A stretch of 63,457 nt of DNA from Candidatus Zixiibacteriota bacterium (GTDB lineage Bacteria > Zixibacteria > MSB-5A5 > GN15 > FEB-12), in NCBI GenBank assembly GCA_028289585.1, contig JANQPI010000023.1, positions 1 through 63,457 on the forward strand. Direction: 5' to 3'. The notes under the pieces were generated by a model that was not told the DNA's origin, did not search any database, and saw only the letters and a list, made by a program, of their open reading frames with translations. This document shows positions 15,307-23,790 of the stretch, piece by piece. Within the stretch, counting starts at the first letter, position 1, and each line of letters begins with the position of its first letter. The position numbers were made by a program, and so were the translations under genes.

Positions 15307-16569
15307 ATGTCCGCGACTCTCATGGACCAAGCCACCGGCCTCAACAAGGATCAGGCCGCGATGCTGGAGCACTTGCAAGAGCTTCAGCATTCAGCCGGTG
15401 GCGTCAAGAGCAACGCCAACACCCCAAGCCCGAGGTACTTCGGGTCCATTCCCTCCACGGGACGCATTCCCAACGAGGCGGATATGTGGGGCTTCAAGTC
15501 GATGGCCCACTTCGTCCACGACGTGGAGATGCACTCCCGTGAGGGCTCGCTGGGCACGATGACCAAGTCCTATGAGGAGGCGGCCATCAAGAGCTTCAAC
15601 ATCCCTTACATCAAGGCTCCCAGCGGCCAGAATGAATCGCTGCTCTCCGAAGGTGCCGCCCTGGTGCCGCCGGAGTTTGCGCGTCAGATTCTGGAGCGTG
15701 CCCACATGGGCGTGGACCTGATGTCAATGTCTGATGCCTACACGGTGTCCGGCAATACCCTCAAGTTCCCCACACTGAAAGAGGACTCCCGCGCGGACTC
15801 CTCGCGGCATGGTGGATTGCTGGGTGCGTGGGACAACGAAGCTGATCAGATCGCCACGACCAAGATCAAGCTGCGTCAGATTCAATTGAACCTGAAGCGT
15901 TTGACCATCTTGGCATTCACCACGCAGGAGCTTCGCCAGGACTCGTCCAACGCCCTGGAGCAGTTCTTGATTCGCAAGGCTGGCGACGAAGTCCGCTTCA
16001 AGGTCGGCGACGCGATGACCAACGGTGACGGCGATGATCGTCCACTGGGTTATCTCAAGAGTCCTGCCCGCGTGACGGTGGACGCCCTCAATGGTGCCGC
16101 CGACACGATCAAGTACCAGAACGTGCTGGACATGTATGCCCGCATGCCCGTGGGTTCCATGCAGCGTGCGGTCTGGCTTGCCAATCAGGACACGCTGCCT
16201 CAGTTGTGGGCCATGTACTTGGCGACCGGAACCTCCGGCCATCCGGTGTTGCTGCCGCCCAACGGAGCAGCCGGTCAGCCCTACATGACCTTGATGGGCC
16301 GCCCGATTATCCTTACTGAGTGGTGCCCGACTCTGGGAACCGAAGGTGACTTGTCATTCGTTGACCTCAATGAGTACATCACCATCAGCAAGGGCACGAT
16401 CGACACGGCCATGTCCATCCATCTGCGGTTTGACTACGCAGAAGAAGCGTTCCGCTTCATCTTCCGTATGGATGGCATGCCCTGGAATCAGGCCCCACTC
16501 ACTCCGTTCAAGGGGACCGCGACGCAGTCTCCGATCGTCACCCTTAACAGCACTCGAACCGGATCGTAG
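15307..16569 (+). CDS. Major capsid protein (HK97 fold)
   Basis: This 420-residue protein is the likely shell subunit. An N-terminal helical arm of ~100 residues is followed by the pattern of HK97 capsids: a LLSEGAALVPPEFARQIL entry into the core, a long alternating alpha/beta P-domain and a late LSFVDLNEYITISKGTI strand pair. Placement after the protease/scaffold gene supports the call. ATG 15307 has GGGAGGGAGAA upstream, the strongest ribosome site in the region. Confidence 0.9.
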   Translation: MSATLMDQATGLNKDQAAMLEHLQELQHSAGGVKSNANTPSPRYFGSIPSTGRIPNEADMWGFKSMAHFVHDVEMHSREGSLGTMTKSYEEAAIKSFNIPYIKAPSGQNESLLSEGAALVPPEFARQILERAHMGVDLMSMSDAYTVSGNTLKFPTLKEDSRADSSRHGGLLGAWDNEADQIATTKIKLRQIQLNLKRLTILAFTTQELRQDSSNALEQFLIRKAGDEVRFKVGDAMTNGDGDDRPLGYLKSPARVTVDALNGAADTIKYQNVLDMYARMPVGSMQRAVWLANQDTLPQLWAMYLATGTSGHPVLLPPNGAAGQPYMTLMGRPIILTEWCPTLGTEGDLSFVDLNEYITISKGTIDTAMSIHLRFDYAEEAFRFIFRMDGMPWNQAPLTPFKGTATQSPIVTLNSTRTGS

Positions 16570-16645
16570 TCCAGCGGCAACCCCGCCGACTGACTGACGT
16601 CCAATCGGGTAGAGTAAATAATCCACCAAACAAGGAGACAATAAG

Positions 16646-17119
16646 ATGCAAGGGTCCATGTTGGAAAACTTGCACGTCATCCAGGGCTTGGCTCCTGTGG
16701 CCGATGCCTTCTCGGGTGCCGTGTTTGGCGATCGGGTACGCACCCGTGACTATGGGGCCATCCTGGCCGTCATCGTGCGTGGTGTGGGCCTCACGGGTAC
16801 GGCTACCGTCACGGTCGAGGCGGCAGACAATGCCGCCGGAGACAATGGCGTTGCCATTCCGTTCCGCTATCGCAAGGTGACAACTGCCAGCGAAGTGATC
16901 GGGGCCATCACGGAGGCCACCGCCTCTGGATTTACGATCGCCGCCGGAGGTGTCGACACTCACATCATCGAGATCGATCCGCGAGACATGCCGGACGGCA
17001 AGACGTTTGTGGCCGTCAATACGGACGAAGTCGTGGACAGTCCGGTGATCGGTGCGATCCTGTACATCATGGGCAAACCTCGGTTTGCTGGCGATACCCC
17101 TCAGAGCGTAACTGCCTAA
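16646..17119 (+). CDS. Probable capsid decoration protein
   Basis: A 157-residue protein, beta-rich with many Thr, Val, Ala and Gly, coming directly after the major capsid gene with AAGGAGA upstream of ATG 16646. Genes of this size and position often encode capsid decoration or head-stabilising proteins, which fits the beta-barrel-like composition. This is inference from context; no family signature was identified. An intrinsic terminator follows. Confidence 0.65.
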   Translation: MQGSMLENLHVIQGLAPVADAFSGAVFGDRVRTRDYGAILAVIVRGVGLTGTATVTVEAADNAAGDNGVAIPFRYRKVTTASEVIGAITEATASGFTIAAGGVDTHIIEIDPRDMPDGKTFVAVNTDEVVDSPVIGAILYIMGKPRFAGDTPQSVTA

Positions 17120-17182
17120 GCCACTACAACTCCGCCCAAATGGAATATGGGCGAGTTCTTGGTAAAGGTTCCTCGTCCGTTG

Positions 17183-17219
17183 CAGGTCGGGTTGGTGAAT
17201 TCCGACCCGGCCTGTTTTT
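17183..17219 (+). terminator. Intrinsic terminator after capsid genes
   Basis: CAGGTCGGGT (17183-17192) pairs with ACCCGGCCTG (17205-17214) around a 12-base loop, followed by five T residues. It separates the highly expressed capsid genes from the connector genes. The next start codon is only 15 bases downstream. Confidence 0.85.
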
Positions 17220-17234
17220 ATAGGTGCCCACGCG

Positions 17235-17924
17235 ATGGCCAACTCACTGACGGATCTGGCTGCCCTCAAGTCTCACATGGGCATCACGACCACCGACGCA
17301 GCGCGGGACACCCGGCTCTCGACGATCCTGGATCAGGTGGTGTCCTACATGCAGCGGAGGATCGGTCGCAAGCTGTTTGAAACCACGTACACCGAGTATT
17401 ACAAGGGCAGCGGTTCGGATACGCTGCTGCTGCGACAGACACCCGTCCAGAGCATCACCTCGGTGCACGTCGACCCTGATGGCTACTGGGGGCAGGGACC
17501 TGGAACCCCGTACGACACCGACGATGCCTTAACGGAGGGTACGGACTTCGCCCTGGACCTCGACGATCAATTGATCTCAGGGACAGCCGTGTCGACCTCG
17601 GGAGCCCTGATGCGAATCGGTGGCGTCTGGTCGATGGAGTCCGGCATCTACTCCAACAACGTCTCCCAGGGAACCCGACCCGGACTGGGGAACATCAAGG
17701 TAGTCTATGTGGCCGGGTATCCGTCCGCCGACATTCCGCCAGAGCTAGTGCTGTGTGCCCATCAGTTGACGGCTACCGTCTTCCATGAGAGCGCCACCGG
17801 CCAATCGTTGAAGGAGAAGGAGTTCGAGGGCTATCGGCGGGAGTTCTTCTCCGCCATCGAAGCCAAGGCCAGAGCCGCGACGTTTGAAGATATCCTCAAT
17901 CAATATGCGGAGGTGTACTTCTAA
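17235..17924 (+). CDS. Head-tail connector (gp6-like)
   Basis: A 229-residue protein with the layout of gp6/gp15-type adaptor proteins that bind under the portal. It has an N-terminal helical segment SLTDLAALKSHMGI with an RLSTILDQVVSYMQRRIGRKL helix, a central beta insertion, then PPELVLCAHQLTATVFHE and a C-terminal helix. ATG 17235 follows a short AGGTG. It overlaps the next gene by one base. Confidence 0.85.
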   Translation: MANSLTDLAALKSHMGITTTDAARDTRLSTILDQVVSYMQRRIGRKLFETTYTEYYKGSGSDTLLLRQTPVQSITSVHVDPDGYWGQGPGTPYDTDDALTEGTDFALDLDDQLISGTAVSTSGALMRIGGVWSMESGIYSNNVSQGTRPGLGNIKVVYVAGYPSADIPPELVLCAHQLTATVFHESATGQSLKEKEFEGYRREFFSAIEAKARAATFEDILNQYAEVYF

Positions 17925-18286
17925 TGTCGTTCGTGGATGAGCTAGGCGGCCTCTATACCGAGATGCCCAACCCGTTGAGCGTCACTTACAAGGTGTCCTC
18001 CTACGCCTCCAGTGGTGGTGGCAAGTCGCTGGACGCTGGCCAGACGGTCGACTACGCGCGATTGCGAAAGAGGACCCACAAGGAGATGGTCGCGCATCAG
18101 TTTCGCGGGGACTCGGTTGTGGCGGTGTGGGACTTCTGGCGGGAGGTGCTGGAAAAGCTGGCAACGCCGATCGTCCCGAAGCGAGGGGACACGATCACCT
18201 ACAATAGCGTTAAATGGATCGTACGGCATGTGGACTCGAATCTAGCTGATCGGGTAGTCTATTGCATATGCGAACAGATCCGCTAA
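17924..18286 (+). CDS. Head closure protein
   Basis: A 120-residue small beta-barrel protein (closing pattern: VPKRGDTITYNSVKWIVRHVDSNLADR) in the canonical position for a head-closure or stopper protein. It starts within the stop of the connector gene (TAATG). Identification rests on size, strand pattern and synteny. Confidence 0.75.
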   Translation: MSFVDELGGLYTEMPNPLSVTYKVSSYASSGGGKSLDAGQTVDYARLRKRTHKEMVAHQFRGDSVVAVWDFWREVLEKLATPIVPKRGDTITYNSVKWIVRHVDSNLADRVVYCICEQIR

Positions 18287-18305
18287 GGAGAGACCAGGGA
18301 CGGCC

Positions 18306-18839
18306 ATGGCAGCGAGGAGCGACACAGTACGATCGGTGCAGGTTTTCGTGGCCATGGAAGGGGTCGCGGAGGCGGTCGAAGAGGTTGCGTCCCATGAGCT
18401 ACCCCAGAGCGTGATCAATGAGATCTTTAGCGTTGTCGAAGGTCTGATTCTCGATAACATCGACAGCAACTTCCATCAGCAGCAGACGGCGTCCGGAGAA
18501 CCATGGCCGCCGCATGCACCCGCCACGGTGGCTCGCTATGGCGTGCATCCCCTGTTGATCCTCGAAGGCCACCTCCAAGAAGCCGCCCTGGGTGGAGCCA
18601 ACAGCGTCCGCGAGATCCGCGACGGGAACACTCTTGTATTGGGCGTGGATGCCGACCAGATCGAGTATGCCCATGTGCAGAACGACGGCTCCCTCGATGG
18701 CCGTATCCCACAGCGAGAGTACATGGCCATTAGCGAGGACACCGCGCAGCAGTGTGCCGAAGTGGCGGCAGAGCTAGGGCAAGAGCACTTCCTGTCGAAG
18801 ATCGACGAAGCCATCGAAAAGGCAGAGGCCGCAGCATAA
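18306..18839 (+). CDS. Virion morphogenesis protein (Mu gpG-like / HK97 gp10-like)
   Basis: A 177-residue protein. The central part shows an N-terminal helix, then a GEPWPPHAPATVARYG segment, LLILEGHL, a beta segment ending in EYAHVQNDGS, and the final RIPQREYMAIS. This is the pattern of the phage virion morphogenesis family (Mu gpG type), tail-completion proteins at the head-tail interface. ATG 18306 was chosen. It precedes the tail genes, as expected. Confidence 0.75.
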   Translation: MAARSDTVRSVQVFVAMEGVAEAVEEVASHELPQSVINEIFSVVEGLILDNIDSNFHQQQTASGEPWPPHAPATVARYGVHPLLILEGHLQEAALGGANSVREIRDGNTLVLGVDADQIEYAHVQNDGSLDGRIPQREYMAISEDTAQQCAEVAAELGQEHFLSKIDEAIEKAEAAA

Positions 18840-18855
18840 CTCTGGAGGCTTGACT

Positions 18856-19434
18856 ATGAGCGACGAGCAACAGCAACACGACCCAGGCGAAACGATCGTC
18901 CCGGACTTAAGTCAGTTATCCCAGGAGGATATCGAGCGGGCCGCGAAGGATGGCCTTATGTTTCGAGAGTTGAACCTTAGCGAGGCGGACCGATGCAAAC
19001 TCACTCCAGCCGCACCGCTGAACGAAGCTACACCCGAGGAGTTGGTTAGGGCCTGCAAGTCCAGTGGAACCGAGTCCCTTGACGTAGTCGAGAAGGGCGA
19101 CGAGATCCGCACGATCGAGCGCAATACGCCAGAGGTGGACAACGAGTTCCGCATCACCAAGGACGGCTTGCCGCGTGGAGGAGTCAGTGCAGGCATGGGG
19201 TTCGAGGTGCACTGGCAAAATGGCCCGATCACCGAGGGCGGAGGACGCAATGGTGCATTCATCGAGGACTTGCTCCAGTGCTGCCTGTCTCGGCTGGAGT
19301 TTTTCCAGGGGACGCGGTTCGCGTGTGAGCACAACCAGCAAGCCATCAATCACATCAAGGACGCTGTCGGTATCCTGAACATGAGAACCACCGAGCGCCG
19401 ACGGCGTGGCGTCGAGGGCACGCAACAGGAGTAG
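18856..19434 (+). CDS. Tad1/Acb2-like cyclic-nucleotide sponge candidate
   Basis: A 192-residue protein starting at ATG 18856 with GGAGG 8 bases upstream. Residues 1-110 are charged and of unknown fold. Residues ~116-190 hold F-VHWQNGP (116-124), NGAFIEDLL (132-140), RLEFFQ (146-151), FACEHNQQAI (155-164) and a closing Arg-rich stretch with RGVEGT (184-189). This resembles the Acb2/Tad1 hairpin domain of phage proteins that sequester the nucleotide signals of CBASS and Thoeris immunity. The match is from memory of the family pattern. The virion-operon location is unusual for an early counter-defence gene. Confidence 0.6.
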   Translation: MSDEQQQHDPGETIVPDLSQLSQEDIERAAKDGLMFRELNLSEADRCKLTPAAPLNEATPEELVRACKSSGTESLDVVEKGDEIRTIERNTPEVDNEFRITKDGLPRGGVSAGMGFEVHWQNGPITEGGGRNGAFIEDLLQCCLSRLEFFQGTRFACEHNQQAINHIKDAVGILNMRTTERRRRGVEGTQQE

Positions 19435-19439
19435 GTCCA

Positions 19440-20060
19440 TTGCCTGCATTAAGTAGAGCAGTCCGAAGCTACAAGGACCTTGACGAATACAATGCGTCAA
19501 CGGATCGCTTGGTGTTCGGAGACAACGAGGGGCTGTCCTTTGGTGCCGGGATCGACCTGGACATCTACAGCGACGGGTCAAGCGGAATCCTTTCCGTGCT
19601 CAATCCCAGCAAGCAACATGCCACACTCGATACGGATCGTTTTGCTATCAAGTTTGGTGGCGTGGCCATCGTCTCCGGTCTAGCCAGTGCCCCCACGGTC
19701 GAATGGAACGCGGGCCACCCTGTGCTAGCCGGGTATGCCGCCATGAAGCACGTTCTATACCTCCTGGGTACAGAGTCCAGCAGCCTGGAGCCGCAGCTTG
19801 TGTTTGCCGACACGTCTGCCCCGGCAACCAATGTTTTCTTTGGGTACACGCAAAGCACCAGACTGCTCTCACTGGAGGGTGACGGGTCCGGAAACTTCTC
19901 CCTTGGTTATTCCGGGGACGATGTGTCGATCATGGGGGTCACGCCCGTGGGTCAGTATACTCACTTAGCCGACCCGGCTGCCGACACATCCGCCTTGGCC
20001 ACATGGGCAGCAAACATCAATACGAGGCTAGAGGGGCTTGGCCTCAACGCAGCAGCGTAG
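19440..20060 (+). CDS. Putative fibre or head-fibre protein
   Basis: A 206-residue protein. Its N-terminal two-thirds is beta-rich with a GDNEGLSFGAGIDLDIY repeat-like strand pattern. The last 40 residues (GVTPVGQ, then Ala-rich helix, LEGLGL) resemble the C-terminal oligomerisation region of phage head or tail fibres. TTG 19440 follows CAGGAGTAGG. Likely a virion surface protein; the exact position on the particle is unknown. Confidence 0.6.
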   Translation: MPALSRAVRSYKDLDEYNASTDRLVFGDNEGLSFGAGIDLDIYSDGSSGILSVLNPSKQHATLDTDRFAIKFGGVAIVSGLASAPTVEWNAGHPVLAGYAAMKHVLYLLGTESSSLEPQLVFADTSAPATNVFFGYTQSTRLLSLEGDGSGNFSLGYSGDDVSIMGVTPVGQYTHLADPAADTSALATWAANINTRLEGLGLNAAA

Positions 20061-20071
20061 GAGTTGTCGCA

Positions 20072-20335
20072 GTGAGAAAGGTTATCTTGTCAGTCACGAT
20101 GGACATGGAAACCGCCGAGAAGGTGGCGGAAGCCATCACGTTCAGGAATCCCGCCCAACACGTCATGACGAAGGAAGAGAAACAGGCCGCCGTCGAGAAG
20201 AGGGTCGGGGAGTTCCTCTTGGCTTCCGTCGCGGATCACGAGAGCATCTTGGCACAAAAGGCCAAGGCTAAGGAGATCATGGATAGCGGGCTCGATATCA
20301 AGGTTGCCCGAGAAGAGGTTGACGTGCCGGAATGA
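20072..20335 (+). CDS. Small helical hypothetical protein
   Basis: An 87-residue, Lys/Glu-rich helical protein starting at GTG 20072 with AGGAG upstream. It opens with a short hydrophobic strand and then two long charged helices. It overlaps the next gene by four bases. Function unknown. Confidence 0.6.
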   Translation: MRKVILSVTMDMETAEKVAEAITFRNPAQHVMTKEEKQAAVEKRVGEFLLASVADHESILAQKAKAKEIMDSGLDIKVAREEVDVPE

Positions 20336-20631
20336 ACGAACAGTCCGAAGAAATAAAAGAACCCGAGCCAGTCGACATCAACGGCATGATCGACGCCTTG
20401 CGTGTGATCTGCGAGGAGTTCCAGTCGCAGTTGGATGGCGGAAACAAGAAGGCGGAGATTGTTTTTGATGCGGCCAAGGATGCTATGCGAATCGGCAGCA
20501 GCAGTTGCGGGATGCTGGGCGAGATGCCAAACGCCGTGGAGGAAATCGCAATCCAGGCCGACTCCATCTCTTCTCGCTACAGTGCGGGCGAAGTTACCAC
20601 CGAATTACTAGAAGACATGCAGAGGCTGTAG
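20332..20631 (+). CDS. Small acidic helical protein
   Basis: A 99-residue acidic helical protein starting inside the previous stop (ATGA). It directly precedes the spike gene; small acidic proteins here are sometimes chaperones for fibres, but that is only suggested by position. Confidence 0.6.
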   Translation: MNEQSEEIKEPEPVDINGMIDALRVICEEFQSQLDGGNKKAEIVFDAAKDAMRIGSSSCGMLGEMPNAVEEIAIQADSISSRYSAGEVTTELLEDMQRL

Positions 20632-20640
20632 GGTTCGCCG

Positions 20641-22875
20641 ATGCCATACGCAATCCATCGTGTTCTCGACTTCGGGCCTAACGGGACCGGCAAAACGCTC
20701 ACGGTCAATCTGTATCCCACAGATTCGGATACGGCGACCGAGACTGACGTGGGGTCGGTGCATGAGTACGACGACGGGTTCTATTGCTGGAAGTATGATT
20801 CCGTGCCCGATAGTTTCGATGGCGCTGCCATTGTCTTCGAGGGTTCCACGCGGGTGATGGCCGAAACCATCACGGCCCCCGACAGAACGATCCTGCAACT
20901 GATGCTCTCGCTGATGGGTGCCAGCGATGTCATCTGGGTGGCGACCACCGGAAACGACTCCAATACCGGACGCGATTTCCACTCGCCAAAGCTTACGCTC
21001 CGCAGCGCGTTAGGCGTGGCCACCTCCGGCGACACGATCATCATGCTACCGGGTGCCTACGCGGACTCGTCTGCCTCGGGGCATGTCATTCCGGCGGGCG
21101 TGAAGGTGAAGGGCTGCGGGTGGGCCACTAAGCTGACACTAAGCAACTTGATCTCCAGCATCCGCATGGGCAACGATTCGGAGCTAGCGGACATCTGGAT
21201 CGATGCCGGGGCGAGCGTGACCAGCGCCATCTATCAGTCCAACAGCGTGACGGCGGAGGCGTCGTTCCGCATCAATAACTGCTGGATCAAGGGTGGGTCG
21301 TACGGAGTCTGGCTGCTCAATGAGACCTACAAGCAGGAGTCCATCATCAAGGACTCGCACATCATTGGCGGGATTGCACCCTATGCCATAGGACAGGCCA
21401 CCGCCACATCACTCCGGCACGAGATGACTATCTACGACTCCTACGGCCTCGCAGACGCTGCCGTGCAGGCTGGGGCGGATAGTATCTCCTACGGGGTCTT
21501 GTGCCAGCAGGGCCGCATGCGGATCTTCAACAGCGTGATTGAGTCGACATCAGCCAAGGCCGCCCAGGCCACGGGGGCCATTCACTGCGGAGACCCGACC
21601 GAAACATTTGGCAACGGGGAGGTCTATCTCGCTGGGACCGCACTCCGCTCGCGGCACACCGCAGGCGGGACGGTCTGGGACATTCTCTCCAAGGACCAAA
21701 ACTCGCAAGTCTGGATCGGGCCCGACTGCAACTACAATCGCTGGAGCGTGGAGCAATCCAACGGCGGACGGATCTTTGATGAACTGCTTAACATCCACAC
21801 CAAGGTCTCCATCTTGCAGGGTGGCGAGTCGATCTACTACGCATCCGCCAATCCAGCCCACGCCAGCAATACGCCGATCTCTCACGGCCACTACGTCCTC
21901 GACTCCTACGACACGATCCAGGGGGCCAATGATGCGGCCAGCTTCGGCGACGCGGTCTACGCCTTACCGGGTGCCTCTGGTGAGGCGTTTGCCGTCACGG
22001 GGTCGACCACCATGTCTACAGGTGTGGACCTGCATGGCGTGGGGATCGATCGCACCAAGATCAGCTACACGGGGGCCGGGGAAGCCGACAGCGTTACCAA
22101 TCCGATCATCGTTCTCTCGGGAATCAATCGCGTGGAAGATCTCACGATCACCGAGAACACCACGACGGGTGTGGGCGGAATCGTGCACCTTTCGGGTGCA
22201 GGAACCATTGTCCTGGATCACGTCAAAGCGAACGTCAAGCGGACGGCGGTGGTATTCAGTTCCACCACAGCCATCGCCGCAGCCGTGGAGAACTGCACGC
22301 TAAAGGCTGGGCAGTACGCCATCCAGGCGGAGGACGCAGCCCACACGATCTACCTTGCCGGAGACCATCAGTTCTTTGATGTTCGCGAGAGCTACTCGCC
22401 CGCGGGCGTGGACCTCGACCTTGCCGCGTTGCATCTGCGCAACGGATCAGATGTCTACGGAGAGGCATGGCTCAACTCGGAGGCCACCACATCTGCCCGT
22501 ACGGTTCATGGCATCGACGCTGGAGCGGGCACCAAGGTTGTGCTGGCCGGGTCGATCGCCACCTCGAACACCGGCAACACGAACAACGAAACCGACATCG
22601 ACGCCGATGGGGCGTTGTGTGTGGTTTGCGTGGCGGGCTGTAACTACGAGCAACGCAAGACGGTCACGGCTAACGGGGGACGCATTCTCGATAGTGCAGC
22701 TCACATGCTGGTGGCTGCGGACAAGGTGGTCGATACCGGTACCACGCCGTATCAGGTGAAACATATTGAGCGCGGCACCACAAATACAATCATGCTCCAG
22801 GATCTAAAAGATCCATCAGATGGGAACGTGACCTCCGAGTCTACGCGAGTCGGTCGACAGGTGACGCCGCCATGA
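20641..22875 (+). CDS. Right-handed beta-helix tail-spike-like protein
   Basis: A 744-residue protein. Residues ~1-95 form a separate beta domain that probably attaches to the virion. From about residue 100 (VWVATTGNDSNTGRDFHSPKLTLRSAL) the sequence has the opening of a pectate-lyase-like beta helix, with many repeats of short strands and small turns rich in Asn, Asp, Gly and Thr. Such proteins bind or degrade surface polysaccharide. Two GDTIIMLPGAY-type strands about 300 residues apart suggest two stacked helix domains. No catalytic residues can be assigned. Confidence 0.75.
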   Translation: MPYAIHRVLDFGPNGTGKTLTVNLYPTDSDTATETDVGSVHEYDDGFYCWKYDSVPDSFDGAAIVFEGSTRVMAETITAPDRTILQLMLSLMGASDVIWVATTGNDSNTGRDFHSPKLTLRSALGVATSGDTIIMLPGAYADSSASGHVIPAGVKVKGCGWATKLTLSNLISSIRMGNDSELADIWIDAGASVTSAIYQSNSVTAEASFRINNCWIKGGSYGVWLLNETYKQESIIKDSHIIGGIAPYAIGQATATSLRHEMTIYDSYGLADAAVQAGADSISYGVLCQQGRMRIFNSVIESTSAKAAQATGAIHCGDPTETFGNGEVYLAGTALRSRHTAGGTVWDILSKDQNSQVWIGPDCNYNRWSVEQSNGGRIFDELLNIHTKVSILQGGESIYYASANPAHASNTPISHGHYVLDSYDTIQGANDAASFGDAVYALPGASGEAFAVTGSTTMSTGVDLHGVGIDRTKISYTGAGEADSVTNPIIVLSGINRVEDLTITENTTTGVGGIVHLSGAGTIVLDHVKANVKRTAVVFSSTTAIAAAVENCTLKAGQYAIQAEDAAHTIYLAGDHQFFDVRESYSPAGVDLDLAALHLRNGSDVYGEAWLNSEATTSARTVHGIDAGAGTKVVLAGSIATSNTGNTNNETDIDADGALCVVCVAGCNYEQRKTVTANGGRILDSAAHMLVAADKVVDTGTTPYQVKHIERGTTNTIMLQDLKDPSDGNVTSESTRVGRQVTPP

Positions 22876-22949
22876 TAGGTGTGATAGACATGGAACTGGT
22901 GCTGATCGTGGTGGCCATCATATTGATTCTGTTTGGTTTCAGCGAGTGA
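22872..22949 (+). CDS. 25-residue membrane microprotein
   Basis: An ATGA overlap with the spike gene starts a 25-codon frame at 22872 encoding an almost purely hydrophobic peptide (residues 7-22), with an acidic residue before and after it. The tight overlap and the clean transmembrane profile argue for a real small gene. Function unknown. Confidence 0.5.
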   Translation: MIGVIDMELVLIVVAIILILFGFSE

Positions 22950-22959
22950 AGTTGAGTCA

Positions 22960-23772
22960 ATGTCCCTTGTTGCCAATCTGCTGCAAAGCCTGGGTCCTGC
23001 CGGAGGCGGGGGCCCTGGACCGACCACCCCGACGCTAACCGTCGCGGATAACGGGGACGATACGGGCGCTACGGCCACGATCGCAGGCGGGGACAGCGAC
23101 AGCACGAACGTGGTCTATACGATCGCCGTGGATAACGACTTTGACTCCGCGCTGCCAGTAAGCTCCGGAACCCGCGTTGGCAACGGCACGGTTGCACTGT
23201 CATCTCTTAGCGCCGGCCTGTACTGGGCGTACAATATCGCTACCTCTCCAGATGGTGGAGAAGTGGTGACGCATCCTGTTTATTTTCGCGTGACCACTGG
23301 CATCGACGCCGTCCACTGGAGGTGCATCACTGACATTCAAGCCAAGATGGTGCTCCTGGGGCTGTCGAGCATTGTCTCTGGTAGCATCATCCTGAGAAAG
23401 CTGCCCATCGAGGAAGGCATCGGGGAGGAGGGGGGTGTGCCACTGCCGTGCGTCATCCTGTCACCCACAAAGGAGCAGATCAAGCACAGTTCAGGGACTA
23501 ACAAGCAAGACGACATTGGCTACGGCGTGCAAGTCGTGGTCCTCTCCAGCACTGGGGAAGAAAGGGAGATCGCACTGGAGAACGGAACCTACATGAAGTG
23601 GAGGGAGGATATCTCCAGGGCATTCAGACACCAGAAGCTCCCCAACGTAGCCGAGAGCTGGGACTGCTACGTCGAGCCGCTAGATTCAATCATACCGCAC
23701 GCATGGTTTAAGGGCTTGGTTGCCACTGCCTTCGTGCTTCGCATATTCTGCCGGGAGACGCGCGGAACATAA
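22960..23772 (+). CDS. Ig-like domain fused to a tail-terminator-like domain
   Basis: A 270-residue protein. After a glycine-rich stretch (GGGGPGPTTP), residues ~22-115 form a beta-sandwich rich in Asp, Thr and Gly, like bacterial Ig/fibronectin folds displayed on phages. Residues ~120-270 (an IQAKMVLLGL helix, then a strand pattern ending in VATAFVLRIFCRETRG) resemble phage tail-terminator proteins and precede the tail-tube gene, as expected. ATG 22960 has a weak ribosome site, so translation may be coupled. Confidence 0.65.
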   Translation: MSLVANLLQSLGPAGGGGPGPTTPTLTVADNGDDTGATATIAGGDSDSTNVVYTIAVDNDFDSALPVSSGTRVGNGTVALSSLSAGLYWAYNIATSPDGGEVVTHPVYFRVTTGIDAVHWRCITDIQAKMVLLGLSSIVSGSIILRKLPIEEGIGEEGGVPLPCVILSPTKEQIKHSSGTNKQDDIGYGVQVVVLSSTGEEREIALENGTYMKWREDISRAFRHQKLPNVAESWDCYVEPLDSIIPHAWFKGLVATAFVLRIFCRETRGT

Positions 23773-23790
23773 CAAAAAGGAGTTTGACCC

